DNA of 5,636 nt from Thermaceae bacterium (GCA_027023115.1 JALVWZ010000429.1:1-5636), one strand, 5' to 3'; positions 1 to 5,636 are shown, counted from the first letter of the stretch. The notes: a model not told the origin generated them from the letters alone. Program-made: numbers and translations.

Positions 1-1812
1 GCCCCCGCCGCTCGCCCGAGCGCGGGCGACCGCGGCGCGCAGGGCGTTGGAAATGGAGCGGCCGTAGCCGCTAACGCCGCCCATGCCCGCCTGGCTGGTG
101 TGCGAAAGCGGTTGGTTCCAAACGAGCACCTGGTTCGCCTGTTCGGGATGGCGGCGGGCGAAGGCCTCGAGTCGTTTACCGAACGGAACGTCCAGGCCCA
201 GGGCGATGGCGTAGGGAAAGAGCTCGCTAAGGCGGCCGGGGGCGTCGGCCGGCGCCCCGATGCGGCGCAGCGCTGCTTCGTCGGTGGTGCCCAGGTAGCG
301 CGCCAGCCCCAGCAGGTGGTTGCGCAAACGGGCGCCCTCTTCGGTGTAGGCGGGAATCAGGTAGGCCGCCAGGGGACCGGTCAATAACAGCAGCGCTATC
401 AGAAGGCCGGCACCGAAGCCCAGGAACAGACCGGCAATCACCCCAGCCAGCAACGCCGGCAGCGCGTAAGCGGAGACCGCGAACACCGCCCGCAAGAGCT
501 CGCCCAGGGGGCTGAGGCCGGGAATGAGCCGGTAGCGCTCCCAGGCGAGGGCGGCGCTGCGAATCAGCCGGGCGCCAAAGGTAACGAAAAAGACGTAGCC
601 AATGGCGGTGAATACGGCGCCGCCAAAGTCGCCGCTGGCGTGGAAGACCAGCCAGCCAAGCAGGGTGGCCGCGATGGCCTGGCCAAGCATGACCAGGCCG
701 TCGTTGCTGCGCAGGAGCGGCTCCGCGGCAATGCTGAGCGAACCCTCGAGCGCCTTCTGGGCTCCCCGTAATGCGTCGGCGTCGTCCTGACCGAGGCTCA
801 CCTCTCCGGTACCCACAAAGAGAGCGCCATGGAAGTCGCGCAGCTCGCGCGGCAGCTTTTCACTTGGCATCTGCGAGCGCAAGAGCCGGCGCGCGTCGCC
901 GTCCACGCGCAAAAAGCCCTTTTGGGCCAGCTCGGCGACCGCGGCGCTGAAGGCCCGGGTGTTGTAACCGCCGTGCAGCAAGTAGGCGGCCAGGGCGGCG
1001 CTGGCGCGGGGCGGCTCGAAGCGGGGGATGACCGGCCCCACCTTGGGGTCGCGTCCGGCCCGCCACCAGGCCAACAGGTCGACTCCGGCCACCAGCAGCA
1101 GGCCCAGCAGCAAGACCCTGCGGGTCGGGTCGGGCGGCGGCCGCTCCGGCGGCAGTAACTCGGCCGGCCACTCCGCCTGCAGGGTGAGGCCGGAGCCGGG
1201 CGGCAGCGGCTGCGGATAGTAAAAGCCCAGCGTGTGCCGGTCCAGGGTTTCTAGCGGCAGGCTCTCGCTCGAGCCCAGCGGACCGTAATAAACGCGCGCC
1301 GCCAGCGCCTCGGCAGGCAGCTTTGGCGGCAGGTAAAGGTGCAAACGGAAGCGGCGGATGGGAAAGCGCCAGTCGTTGCCGGTCAGGTTCCAGTCGAGCC
1401 GGGCTCGCTTCCCCACCGTCACCACGGCGTAGCGGGCTTTGTAGCGGAGGGTGAACTTGTGCAGCCCCGGCGGCAGCAGGCGGTCTGGGTCGCCGATGTA
1501 TATTCGCCATCCCTGGCTATGCGCGACCGCCTTCCAGGGGACCGGGCGCTCGTCAATGGCGACCTGCTCGATCTCGTACCCGATCCGCACCCGGTCGGCC
1601 GCGCCCCAGGCGGCGGCCGGCTTTTTCAGCAGGTCGCGGTAGATGCCGTGCCTGATCGCCGTCTGCTCCGACCGCGCCAGCAGGTCTTCTTCGATCTCGA
1701 GCACCGAACCGGCCTCGAGGCGGATCTGTACGGAGTAATCTTCAATCTGCTCGACGGCTCCGGCCAGCCCCATAAGCAGCAGCGCCGCAGCCGCCAGCAA
1801 CCTGGTTACCAC
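1..1812 (-). CDS. DUF2207 family membrane protein, C-terminus cut by window edge
   Basis: The frame is open from a GTG at 1812 to base 1, giving 604 residues without a stop. A signal peptide is seen at residues 1-19 (R4 followed by a Leu/Ala-rich core ending in GLAGA). The extracytoplasmic N-terminal DUF2207 domain follows, with family-like motifs HGIYRDL (55-61) and DWNLTGNDWRFPI (140-152). A Pro-rich linker and a membrane span (about 232-250) lead to a cytoplasmic part with FSAAVAELAQKGFLRV (288-303). Further hydrophobic spans lie at about 373-415 and 442-488, then RLRNHLLGLARYLG and LFPYAIALGLDVPFG (531-545). The last residues turn Gly/Ser-rich; family members usually end in such a tail, so little is probably missing. 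The GTG overlaps the lemA stop by 7 bases and has GGAGGT upstream at only 3 bases; TTG at 1800 and ATG at 1773 are alternatives, but the latter would shorten the signal peptide. The biochemical role of the family is unknown; an envelope role is inferred. Confidence 0.9.
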   Translation of the reverse strand, partial: MVTRLLAAAALLLMGLAGAVEQIEDYSVQIRLEAGSVLEIEEDLLARSEQTAIRHGIYRDLLKKPAAAWGAADRVRIGYEIEQVAIDERPVPWKAVAHSQGWRIYIGDPDRLLPPGLHKFTLRYKARYAVVTVGKRARLDWNLTGNDWRFPIRRFRLHLYLPPKLPAEALAARVYYGPLGSSESLPLETLDRHTLGFYYPQPLPPGSGLTLQAEWPAELLPPERPPPDPTRRVLLLGLLLVAGVDLLAWWRAGRDPKVGPVIPRFEPPRASAALAAYLLHGGYNTRAFSAAVAELAQKGFLRVDGDARRLLRSQMPSEKLPRELRDFHGALFVGTGEVSLGQDDADALRGAQKALEGSLSIAAEPLLRSNDGLVMLGQAIAATLLGWLVFHASGDFGGAVFTAIGYVFFVTFGARLIRSAALAWERYRLIPGLSPLGELLRAVFAVSAYALPALLAGVIAGLFLGFGAGLLIALLLLTGPLAAYLIPAYTEEGARLRNHLLGLARYLGTTDEAALRRIGAPADAPGRLSELFPYAIALGLDVPFGKRLEAFARRHPEQANQVLVWNQPLSHTSQAGMGGVSGYGRSISNALRAAVARARASGGG

Positions 1813-2342
1813 TCGACCTCCGGCGCTTGGGCCTGGGTGGCCAGGGGCAGCTCGAAGTACCGCGCCGGCGCGAAGCCGAAGGAGCGGGCCACGTACATCG
1901 CCGGGAACGACTCGAGCAGGGTGTTGTAGACCCGCACCGCGCCGTTGTAGTAACGCCGCGCCAGCTGCAGGGCGTCCTCCACCTCGACCAGTTCGTTTTG
2001 TAAGGCCAGAAAGTTGGCGCTGGCCTTCAGTTCCGGGTAGGCCTCGGCCACCGCCAGCAGACGGCTCAACTCATGGCTCAGCTCCGCTTCCTCCTCCGGG
2101 TCGGGCGCAGGTCGCGAACGCAAACGGGCGACGCGTTCCAAAAGCCCACGCTCGTGACCGGCGTAGGCCTTGACCGCGTCCACCAGCATAGGAACCAGGT
2201 CGTGACGGCGCTTGAGTTGCACCTCCACGCCCGCCCAGGCCTCCTTGACGGCGTTGCGGGCGGCCACCAAGCGGTTGAAGAGCCAGGCCGCGTAAAGCAC
2301 CACTGCCACCAGCAACCCCCAAAGATAGGCCGATATTCGCAT
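1806..2342 (-). CDS. lemA: LemA family protein
   Basis: A 178-residue protein of typical LemA length. One N-terminal membrane span (about residues 5-22, [18 protein letters not shown]) is followed by a helical, coiled-coil-like domain. The family signature is clear: [18 protein letters not shown] (29-46), [17 protein letters not shown] (48-64), [14 protein letters not shown] (105-118), [20 protein letters not shown] (128-147) and [10 protein letters not shown] (155-164). LemA proteins are membrane-anchored with the helical bundle outside the cytoplasm; their molecular function is not settled. The downstream DUF2207 gene overlaps the stop codon, so the two are probably translated together and may work as an envelope module. 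No ribosome site precedes the ATG; instead a TAAAAT box ends 7 bases upstream of it, which fits a leaderless transcript. The symbol is used at family level only. Confidence 0.95.
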   Translation of the reverse strand: MRISAYLWGLLVAVVLYAAWLFNRLVAARNAVKEAWAGVEVQLKRRHDLVPMLVDAVKAYAGHERGLLERVARLRSRPAPDPEEEAELSHELSRLLAVAEAYPELKASANFLALQNELVEVEDALQLARRYYNGAVRVYNTLLESFPAMYVARSFGFAPARYFELPLATQAQAPEVEW

Positions 2343-2348
2343 TGCCGC

Positions 2349-2354
2349 ATTTTA
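2349..2354 (-). promoter_or_regulatory. Candidate -10 box of a leaderless lemA promoter
   Basis: Read on the minus strand, TAAAAT occupies 2354-2349 and the lemA ATG begins at 2342. A transcript starting 6-7 bases below the box would begin at or next to the ATG. The absence of a Shine-Dalgarno sequence before this ATG supports the idea. No good -35 hexamer is visible at 16-18 bases upstream (TTTCGG at 2377-2372 is a weak candidate). Leaderless genes with a TANNNT box are common in Deinococcota; its use here is inferred. Confidence 0.42.
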
Positions 2355-2511
2355 ACAGCGCGAACCGCCAACCGAAAGCAGCTGGTTTTATATGCTTTTT
2401 ACACATTCATATAGCATCTATGGCTAAATGTATAAGGTGGGTGGGAACTATGGTGAGTTTGCGTATTAGCGCTTTAAAACCGGTTCCTTATCTACTTACT
2501 GCAGGAAGAGG

Positions 2512-2518
2512 AGGAGGT
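2512..2518 (+). promoter_or_regulatory. Ribosome binding site fixing the collagen-like gene start
   Basis: AGGAGGT lies at 2512-2518, inside a longer purine run. The GGAGG core is followed by 7 bases and then GTG at 2525. The in-frame ATGs upstream (2342, 2420, 2450) have no comparable site, and starting at any of them would put a long non-hydrophobic stretch before the signal peptide. This site therefore decides the start. Confidence 0.85.
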
Positions 2519-2524
2519 ATTCGA

Positions 2525-4555
2525 GTGATAAAAAGCATAGTTAAGGGTCGTGCAGCGGCAGCCGTCTGGGTTCTGCTGGTCATGACCGCGGTCACGGTCT
2601 TTGGTGCGCCACGGGCGCTGGCCGCCGAGTCGGGCGTGACGGTGTCCATTCCGCCGTCGGGCTCGGTCGCGGTGCCGGTGGAGGGCTTTTGCATGGATTA
2701 TGGCAAGCCTTTCCCCAGCAGCAAGCTGGCGCCGGTAGGGCTGGCGCCGGCGGAGGTTCGCGCCATCGAGCGCTACGCCGCCGCCAGAGGCTACAACAAG
2801 AGCCATCCCTATCAGGTGCAGCGGGCGGTCTGGTACTTTACCAACGGCCTCAAGTTCAGCGCCGCCAAGCTCCCGATAACCAAGGAGCTGGTAGACTACG
2901 CCCGTTCGAACGCGGTACACGAGCTGCCTGCCGGCGCGCTGGAGCTCAGCGCCGCGGTCAAGCAGGGTCTGGTCCGCGCTTACATCGCCGACTTCAAGAA
3001 CATATCCAATCCCGATTACCACGGCAAGGGCACGCTGACGATAGTCAACCAGACGCAGCAGCAGCTCTCGGTATTCATCCCTTACGGCATCAAGACCAAG
3101 GACCAGGTCAAGAGCGGCACTCAGCACATGGCCGTCTTTGCCACCCCCATCACGGCCAAGGCGCCGGCGCAAAAGGTGCTGGTGGTCCAGGGGCCTCCCG
3201 GGCCTCCGGGCCCTCCGGGTCCGCAGGGGCCGGTCGGTCCTCCGGGTCCGCGCGGTCCTCAGGGTCCCGCCGGTCCTACCGGTCCCCAGGGGCCCAAGGG
3301 TCCGGCCGGTCCGGCCGGTCCTACTGGTCCCGCCGGTCCGCAGGGGCCCAAGGGCCCGGCCGGTCCGCAAGGTCCGCAGGGTCCCACCGGCCCACAAGGG
3401 CCCGCTGGCCCCAAGGGACCCAAGGGCGACACCGGTCCGCAAGGTCCGCAGGGGCCTGCCGGCCCCAAGGGTCCGGCCGGTCCGGTTGGTCCTCGTGGTC
3501 CGGTTGGTCCGCAGGGTCCTACCGGCCCTACCGGCCCGCAAGGGCCCGCTGGTCCTCAGGGTCCGCGCGGTCCTCAGGGTCCGCAGGGTCCCACTGGCCC
3601 GCAGGGTCCGATCGGTCCCGCCGGCCTCAGCTGCTGGGACACCAACGGCAACGGTAAGCCCGACGTAAGCAGCGAAGACCTGAACGGCGACGGCAAGGTC
3701 AACGCCCTCGACTGCATTGGTCCGGTTGGCCCGCAAGGGCCCGCTGGTCCGGTCGGCCCGCAGGGGCCGCGGGGTCCGCAGGGGCCCACTGGTCCGCAGG
3801 GTCCGCAAGGCCCGCAGGGTCCCAAGGGCCCGGCCGGTCCGCAGGGCCCGCAGGGTCCCACCGGTCCTACCGGTCCGCAGGGGCCCGCCGGCGTCAACTG
3901 CTGGGACACCAACGGCAACGGCGTTGCCGACTTGAAGACCGAAGACCTGAACGGCGACGGCAAGGTCAACGCCCTCGACTGCATCGGCCCGCAGGGCCCG
4001 CAGGGTCCCAGGGGTCCCGCTGGTCCGCGGGGTCCGCAGGGCGTGGCCGGTCCGCAAGGTCCGGTTGGTCCCAAGGGTCCCAAGGGCGACACCGGCCCCG
4101 TTGGCCCGCAAGGGCCCGCTGGTCCGGTCGGCCCGCAAGGGCCGCAGGGGCCCACCGGCCCCAAGGGTCCCGCTGGTCCCCAGGGTCCGCAGGGTCCGGT
4201 TGGTCCTACCGGCCCCGTTGGCCCGCAGGGTCCGCAGGGTCCGATGGGACCTCCGGGCATCAGCGAGTTCCGCATTGTCAGCAACAGCAGCGACGCGGCG
4301 CTCGGTTCCTGCGATTGCAACCAGCCGAAGAGCGTTTCGGTCAGCTGCCCCGCAGGCTTCCAGGTGGTCGGCGGCGGCGCCAGCGTGCAAACGGTGAGCG
4401 GCGTCTACGACCCGACCATCACCCTGCAGGCCAGCTACCCGCTGTCGAACACCGGCTGGATGGCGCAGGCCGGCAGGATGGTTGGCGGCCCAGCGGAAGA
4501 CTGGACGCTGACCGTCTGGGCCATCTGCGTGAAGCCCAACCTGGCCAAGAAGTAA
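2525..4555 (+). CDS. Secreted collagen-like protein with N-terminal thioester-like domain and calcium-loop inserts
   Basis: A 676-residue exported protein. The signal peptide is residues 1-34: KSIVKGR, a hydrophobic core [14 protein letters not shown], and a likely cut after ALAA. Residues 35-222 form a globular domain with [11 protein letters not shown] around Cys56 and [13 protein letters not shown] around Gln99; the latter recalls the TQxA(I/V)W motif of thioester domains, but this is a resemblance, not a proven match. Collagen triplets fill 223-366 (48), 399-455 (19) and 488-577 (30). They are interrupted by two 28-residue Cys-to-Cys inserts (370-397 and 459-486) holding DTNGNG and [12 protein letters not shown] loops. 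Residues 580-676 are a beta-type domain with [25 protein letters not shown] and Cys596, 598, 608 and 668, similar to C-terminal domains of other bacterial collagen-like proteins. No sortase signal or SLH anchor is seen. The gene stands alone between a divergent region and a hairpin terminator. A surface or secreted adhesive or structural role is inferred. Confidence 0.93.
   Translation: MIKSIVKGRAAAAVWVLLVMTAVTVFGAPRALAAESGVTVSIPPSGSVAVPVEGFCMDYGKPFPSSKLAPVGLAPAEVRAIERYAAARGYNKSHPYQVQRAVWYFTNGLKFSAAKLPITKELVDYARSNAVHELPAGALELSAAVKQGLVRAYIADFKNISNPDYHGKGTLTIVNQTQQQLSVFIPYGIKTKDQVKSGTQHMAVFATPITAKAPAQKVLVVQGPPGPPGPPGPQGPVGPPGPRGPQGPAGPTGPQGPKGPAGPAGPTGPAGPQGPKGPAGPQGPQGPTGPQGPAGPKGPKGDTGPQGPQGPAGPKGPAGPVGPRGPVGPQGPTGPTGPQGPAGPQGPRGPQGPQGPTGPQGPIGPAGLSCWDTNGNGKPDVSSEDLNGDGKVNALDCIGPVGPQGPAGPVGPQGPRGPQGPTGPQGPQGPQGPKGPAGPQGPQGPTGPTGPQGPAGVNCWDTNGNGVADLKTEDLNGDGKVNALDCIGPQGPQGPRGPAGPRGPQGVAGPQGPVGPKGPKGDTGPVGPQGPAGPVGPQGPQGPTGPKGPAGPQGPQGPVGPTGPVGPQGPQGPMGPPGISEFRIVSNSSDAALGSCDCNQPKSVSVSCPAGFQVVGGGASVQTVSGVYDPTITLQASYPLSNTGWMAQAGRMVGGPAEDWTLTVWAICVKPNLAKK
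3191..3622 (+). repeat. Collagen triplet block 1 (48 Gly-X-Y)
   Basis: Uninterrupted Gly-X-Y coding for residues 223-366, opening with [12 protein letters not shown]. All X positions are proline except one GDT triplet. Y positions are mostly Gln, Ala, Thr, Lys, Val and Arg. At DNA level it is a 9-base-family repeat built from GGTCCG, GGCCCG and GGGCCC variants, with synonymous differences that reduce exact repetition. Confidence 0.97.
3632..3715 (+). other. Cys-bracketed calcium-loop insert 1 (domain)
   Basis: Codes for residues 370-397, beginning CWD and ending LDC. It holds two acidic loops: [11 protein letters not shown]-hand-like over its first nine positions, and [12 protein letters not shown], which matches the dockerin-type loop D-x-N-x-D-G-x-x-N-x-x-D exactly. 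The terminal cysteines could form a disulfide that closes the loop. It breaks the collagen register, with 32 residues from the last Gly before it (G367) to the first Gly after it (G399). Confidence 0.8.
3719..3889 (+). repeat. Collagen triplet block 2 (19 Gly-Pro-Y)
   Basis: Residues 399-455. Every one of the 19 triplets has proline at X; Y is mainly Gln. It is the shortest block, and lies exactly between the two calcium-loop inserts. Confidence 0.97.
3899..3982 (+). other. Cys-bracketed calcium-loop insert 2 (domain)
   Basis: Codes for residues 459-486, the same length and plan as insert 1: DTNGNGVAD, then [12 protein letters not shown]. The DNA of the second half (3940-3984) is identical over 45 bases to 3673-3717 in insert 1, and the first 23 bases are also identical. 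Only the short middle differs, so the two arose by duplication or are kept alike by recombination. Confidence 0.8.
3986..4255 (+). repeat. Collagen triplet block 3 (30 Gly-X-Y)
   Basis: Residues 488-577. X is proline except in one GVA and one GDT triplet. [11 protein letters not shown] recurs from block 1; Lys-Gly-Asp in this setting is known to favour interchain salt bridges in triple helices. The block closes with GPMGPPGIS before the C-terminal domain. Confidence 0.97.
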
Positions 4556-4570
4556 GTTCCGACCCACCCC

Positions 4571-4603
4571 GACCAAGCCCCGGTTAAACGCCGGGGCTTG
4601 GTC
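4571..4603 (+). terminator. Hairpin terminator after the collagen-like gene
   Basis: A perfect 13-bp stem, GACCAAGCCCCGG (4571-4583) with CCGGGGCTTGGTC (4591-4603), and a 7-base loop, starting 15 bases after the stop codon. The tail ATTCTCGT is only partly T-rich, so it may end transcription less cleanly than a classical intrinsic terminator, but the stem is very strong. It separates the collagen-like gene from the riboswitch unit. Confidence 0.85.
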
Positions 4604-4658
4604 ATTCTCGTGGTATCCTGCAATTAGCCCCGGAGGGGGCCACAATCCGGCCTCGAGG

Positions 4659-4776
4659 TCCCTGGTGCCTGGCGCGCGTAGCCCAGGCTTAAAGTGGGGA
4701 AGTCCGGTGAGAGCCCGGCGCTGTCCCGCAACGGTAATGGCTCCTAGCGAGCACGAGCCCGAATACCTGCCAGGGA
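4659..4776 (+). ncRNA. Cobalamin riboswitch aptamer
   Basis: The conserved cobalamin-aptamer parts are present in order. The P1 stem is TCCCTGG (4659-4665) with CCAGGGA (4770-4776). GGTGCC follows at 4664, then a hairpin GCCTGG/CCAGGC (4668-4673 with 4683-4688). The core is GGGGAAGTCCGGTGAGAGCC and CTGTCCCGCAACGGTAA (4721-4737), then the closing element GAGCCCGAATACCTGCC (4755-4771). The peripheral region between core and closing element is short (about 17 bases, with GGCTC/GAGCC pairing), so this is a compact form. The downstream BtuF-like gene fits cobalamin feedback. The stretch before it (4604-4658) holds a small hairpin (GCCCC at 4627-4631 with GGGGC at 4636-4640) and no convincing promoter. 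Confidence 0.93.
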
Positions 4777-4846
4777 AGCCCCAAACCCCAAGGGGCACCT
4801 CTCGCGGAAGGGGGCGGTTAGGGGGCATCGAACTTTATAACAGTTT

Positions 4847-4873
4847 CCCCGCCGCGCGCGGGGAGTTTGTTTT
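4847..4873 (+). terminator. Riboswitch terminator hairpin
   Basis: CCCCGC (4847-4852) pairs with GCGGGG (4858-4863) around a CGCGC loop and is followed at once by AGTTTGTTTT. This is the shape of an intrinsic terminator and lies between the cobalamin aptamer and the BtuF-like gene, as expected for an expression platform that ends transcription when cobalamin is bound. The coupling to the aptamer is inferred. Confidence 0.7.
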
Positions 4874-4876
4874 CCC

Positions 4877-4912
4877 CCACCTCCCAAGTCGCGGGGCCGG
4901 TTTAGGAGGTGG
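4877..4912 (+). promoter_or_regulatory. Possible hairpin masking the ribosome site of the BtuF-like gene
   Basis: CCACCTCC (4877-4884) is exactly complementary to GGAGGTGG (4905-4912), which contains the ribosome site (AGGAGGT at 4904-4910) of the ATG at 4918. The 8-bp stem has a 20-base loop. If it forms, it would block translation in transcripts that pass the terminator just upstream. The complementarity is seen directly; the regulatory use is inferred. Confidence 0.5.
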
Positions 4913-4917
4913 TTCGT

Positions 4918-5636
4918 ATGAAGAAGTTACTGGCTCTCCTGGCAATTCTCCTTGGTCTGGCGCTGGCTACCTCGTACCCGCTGGTCACGAAAGACGACCT
5001 GGGTCGCAGCATCACCATCCCCGCCGAACCGGCGCGGATCGTGGTCATGTTGCCCTCGGCCACCGAAACGCTTTGCGCCATAGACGCCTGCGACAAGATA
5101 GTAGCTACCGACGACTACTCCAACTGGCCGCCCGAAGCCGCCAAAAAACCCAAAGCCGGCGGCCTCTACAACCCCAACGTCGAGCTGATCGCCAGCTTCG
5201 AGCCCGACTTGGTGATCAGCAGCAAGTACGGCAAGTTAACAGAGGCGCTCACCAAACTAGGTATTACCGTTTACGCGGTCAACACGCAAACCTACGACGA
5301 TATCTTCAGCACAGCCCGCAAACTCGGTCTTCTCGTTAATCGCGAGGCGCAGGCCGAGGCCCTGGTGGCCCGCATCAACCAGCAGGTCTACGCCCTGGAA
5401 ACCGCGGCCGCCAAGGCGGGGGACCGTCCCAGCGTCTACTACGAGATAGACGCCACCCCCTACACGGTGGGACCGAACTCGTTCATCGGCACCCTCATCG
5501 ACAAGGCCCGGGGGCGCAATATCATTCCCGCCAAGCTGGGCCTCTTCCCCAAGATCAGCCCCGAGCTGGTGGTAGAAAAGAACCCCCAGGTGATCATCCT
5601 CGGCGACGCTCCCTACGGCGTGACCGCCGCCAAGAT
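4918..5636 (+). CDS. btuF: BtuF-like corrinoid ABC transporter substrate-binding protein, C-terminus cut by window edge
   Basis: The frame is open from the ATG at 4918 to the window end (239 full codons plus two bases); family members are about 270-320 residues, so the last part is missing. A Sec signal peptide (MKKLLALLAILLGLALA) has no lipobox cysteine, which suggests a free periplasmic protein. The mature start DDLGRSITIP, then RIVVMLPSATETL (40-52), YSNWPPEA, NPNVELIASFEPDLVIS, GPNSFIGTLI and PELVVEKNPQVIILG are hallmarks of the BtuF/FepB class of periplasmic binding proteins (Peripla_BP_2). The cobalamin riboswitch in its leader points to vitamin B12 or other corrinoids rather than iron siderophores. 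AGGAGGT lies 7 bases before the ATG. Permease and ATPase genes (BtuC and BtuD type) are expected downstream, outside the window. Two cysteines (53 and 58) near the ligand-cleft region are not a usual family feature that I recall. Confidence 0.9.
   Translation, partial: MKKLLALLAILLGLALATSYPLVTKDDLGRSITIPAEPARIVVMLPSATETLCAIDACDKIVATDDYSNWPPEAAKKPKAGGLYNPNVELIASFEPDLVISSKYGKLTEALTKLGITVYAVNTQTYDDIFSTARKLGLLVNREAQAEALVARINQQVYALETAAAKAGDRPSVYYEIDATPYTVGPNSFIGTLIDKARGRNIIPAKLGLFPKISPELVVEKNPQVIILGDAPYGVTAAK

Larger units (their letters stand above)
2343..2524. promoter_or_regulatory. Divergent AT-rich intergenic region
   Basis: This 182-base stretch lies between the divergent lemA and collagen-like genes and is clearly richer in A+T (especially 2386-2436) than anything else in the window. 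It should hold the promoters for both directions. An imperfect inverted repeat is present: TATATGCT at 2389-2396 and AGCATCTA at 2413-2420 (7 of 8 positions complementary, 16-base gap), possibly an operator. The hexamer CTATGG occurs at 2418-2423 and again 30 bases later at 2448-2453. For the plus strand there are several partial boxes (TTTACA at 2398, TAGCAT at 2412, TATAAG at 2431), but no pair has proper spacing, so no plus-strand promoter is called. Confidence 0.5.

Noticed and set aside
100..387. Plus-strand small open frames across 100-1929
   Set aside because: All lie antisense to the well-supported DUF2207 and LemA genes, lack ribosome sites and have low-complexity products.
860..1510. 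A 216-codon minus-strand frame within the DUF2207 gene
   Set aside because: It is out of frame with the 604-codon frame that carries the DUF2207 motifs, and its product is a low-complexity Arg/Ala/Pro chain typical of a shadow in GC-rich DNA.
3191..4255. CRISPR array or tandem-repeat mobile element
   Set aside because: The repeats are codon-level Gly-Pro-Y triplets in one continuous frame, with no spacers, no constant repeat unit and no flanking inverted repeats.
3574..4320. A minus-strand frame that also reads as Gly-Pro-Cys collagen-like triplets
   Set aside because: GGNCCN is close to self-complementary, so the reverse strand of Gly-Pro repeats again gives Gly-Pro in one frame. It has no signal peptide or ribosome site, and the true calcium-loop and end domains exist only on the plus strand.
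2492..4828. A 778-codon open frame on the minus strand across the collagen-like gene and riboswitch
   Set aside because: It is the antisense of a GC-rich repeat with few stops, its composition is a run of Thr/Leu/Arg repeats with no domain, and it crosses two terminator hairpins and the riboswitch.
4665..5339. A 224-codon plus-strand frame starting inside the riboswitch
   Set aside because: It begins in the aptamer, overlaps the BtuF-like gene in another frame, and its product is Arg/Gln/Ser-rich without any recognisable domain.

Overview
The window is GC-rich bacterial chromosomal DNA from a diderm-type organism. The base composition, a leaderless-looking promoter, GTG starts and strong AGGAGGT ribosome sites fit the Deinococcota, perhaps a Thermaceae member such as an Oceanithermus or Meiothermus relative. 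That assignment is inferred from style; no rRNA or phylogenetic marker is present. There are four protein genes, two of them cut by the window edges, plus a cobalamin riboswitch.

Left part, minus strand (2342 down to 1): a lemA-family gene followed, with a 7-base overlap, by a gene for a DUF2207 membrane protein that runs off the left edge. These two families are often paired in bacteria. The DUF2207 frame stays open for 604 codons and carries the family's hallmarks, so it is the real gene here and the shorter open frames across it are shadows. A divergent, AT-rich intergenic region (2343-2524) separates this pair from the next gene.

Centre, plus strand (2525-4555): a 676-residue secreted collagen-like protein. 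Its order is signal peptide, an N-terminal domain with a Cys...Gln-x-Ala-Val-Trp pattern reminiscent of thioester adhesin domains, then 97 Gly-Pro-Y-type triplets in three blocks (48, 19 and 30). The blocks are split by two near-identical, cysteine-bracketed, EF-hand/dockerin-like calcium loops. A 97-residue beta-type C-terminal domain of a kind seen on other bacterial collagen-like proteins ends the protein. Proline occupies the X position in 94 of the 97 triplets, which suits a triple helix that must be stable at high temperature without hydroxyproline. A perfect 13-bp hairpin follows the stop codon.

Right part, plus strand (4604-5636): a leader with a compact cobalamin riboswitch aptamer (about 4659-4776), then a terminator hairpin with a U-rich tail, then a sequence complementary to the ribosome site. 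It leads into a BtuF-like corrinoid-binding periplasmic protein cut by the right edge. The logic is familiar: cobalamin shuts off its own uptake genes. The terminator at 4571-4603 makes it unlikely that this unit is co-regulated with the collagen-like gene.

The most unusual item is the architecture of the collagen-like protein: a possible covalent-adhesion head, a calcium-clipped collagen stalk and a distal beta domain in one chain.
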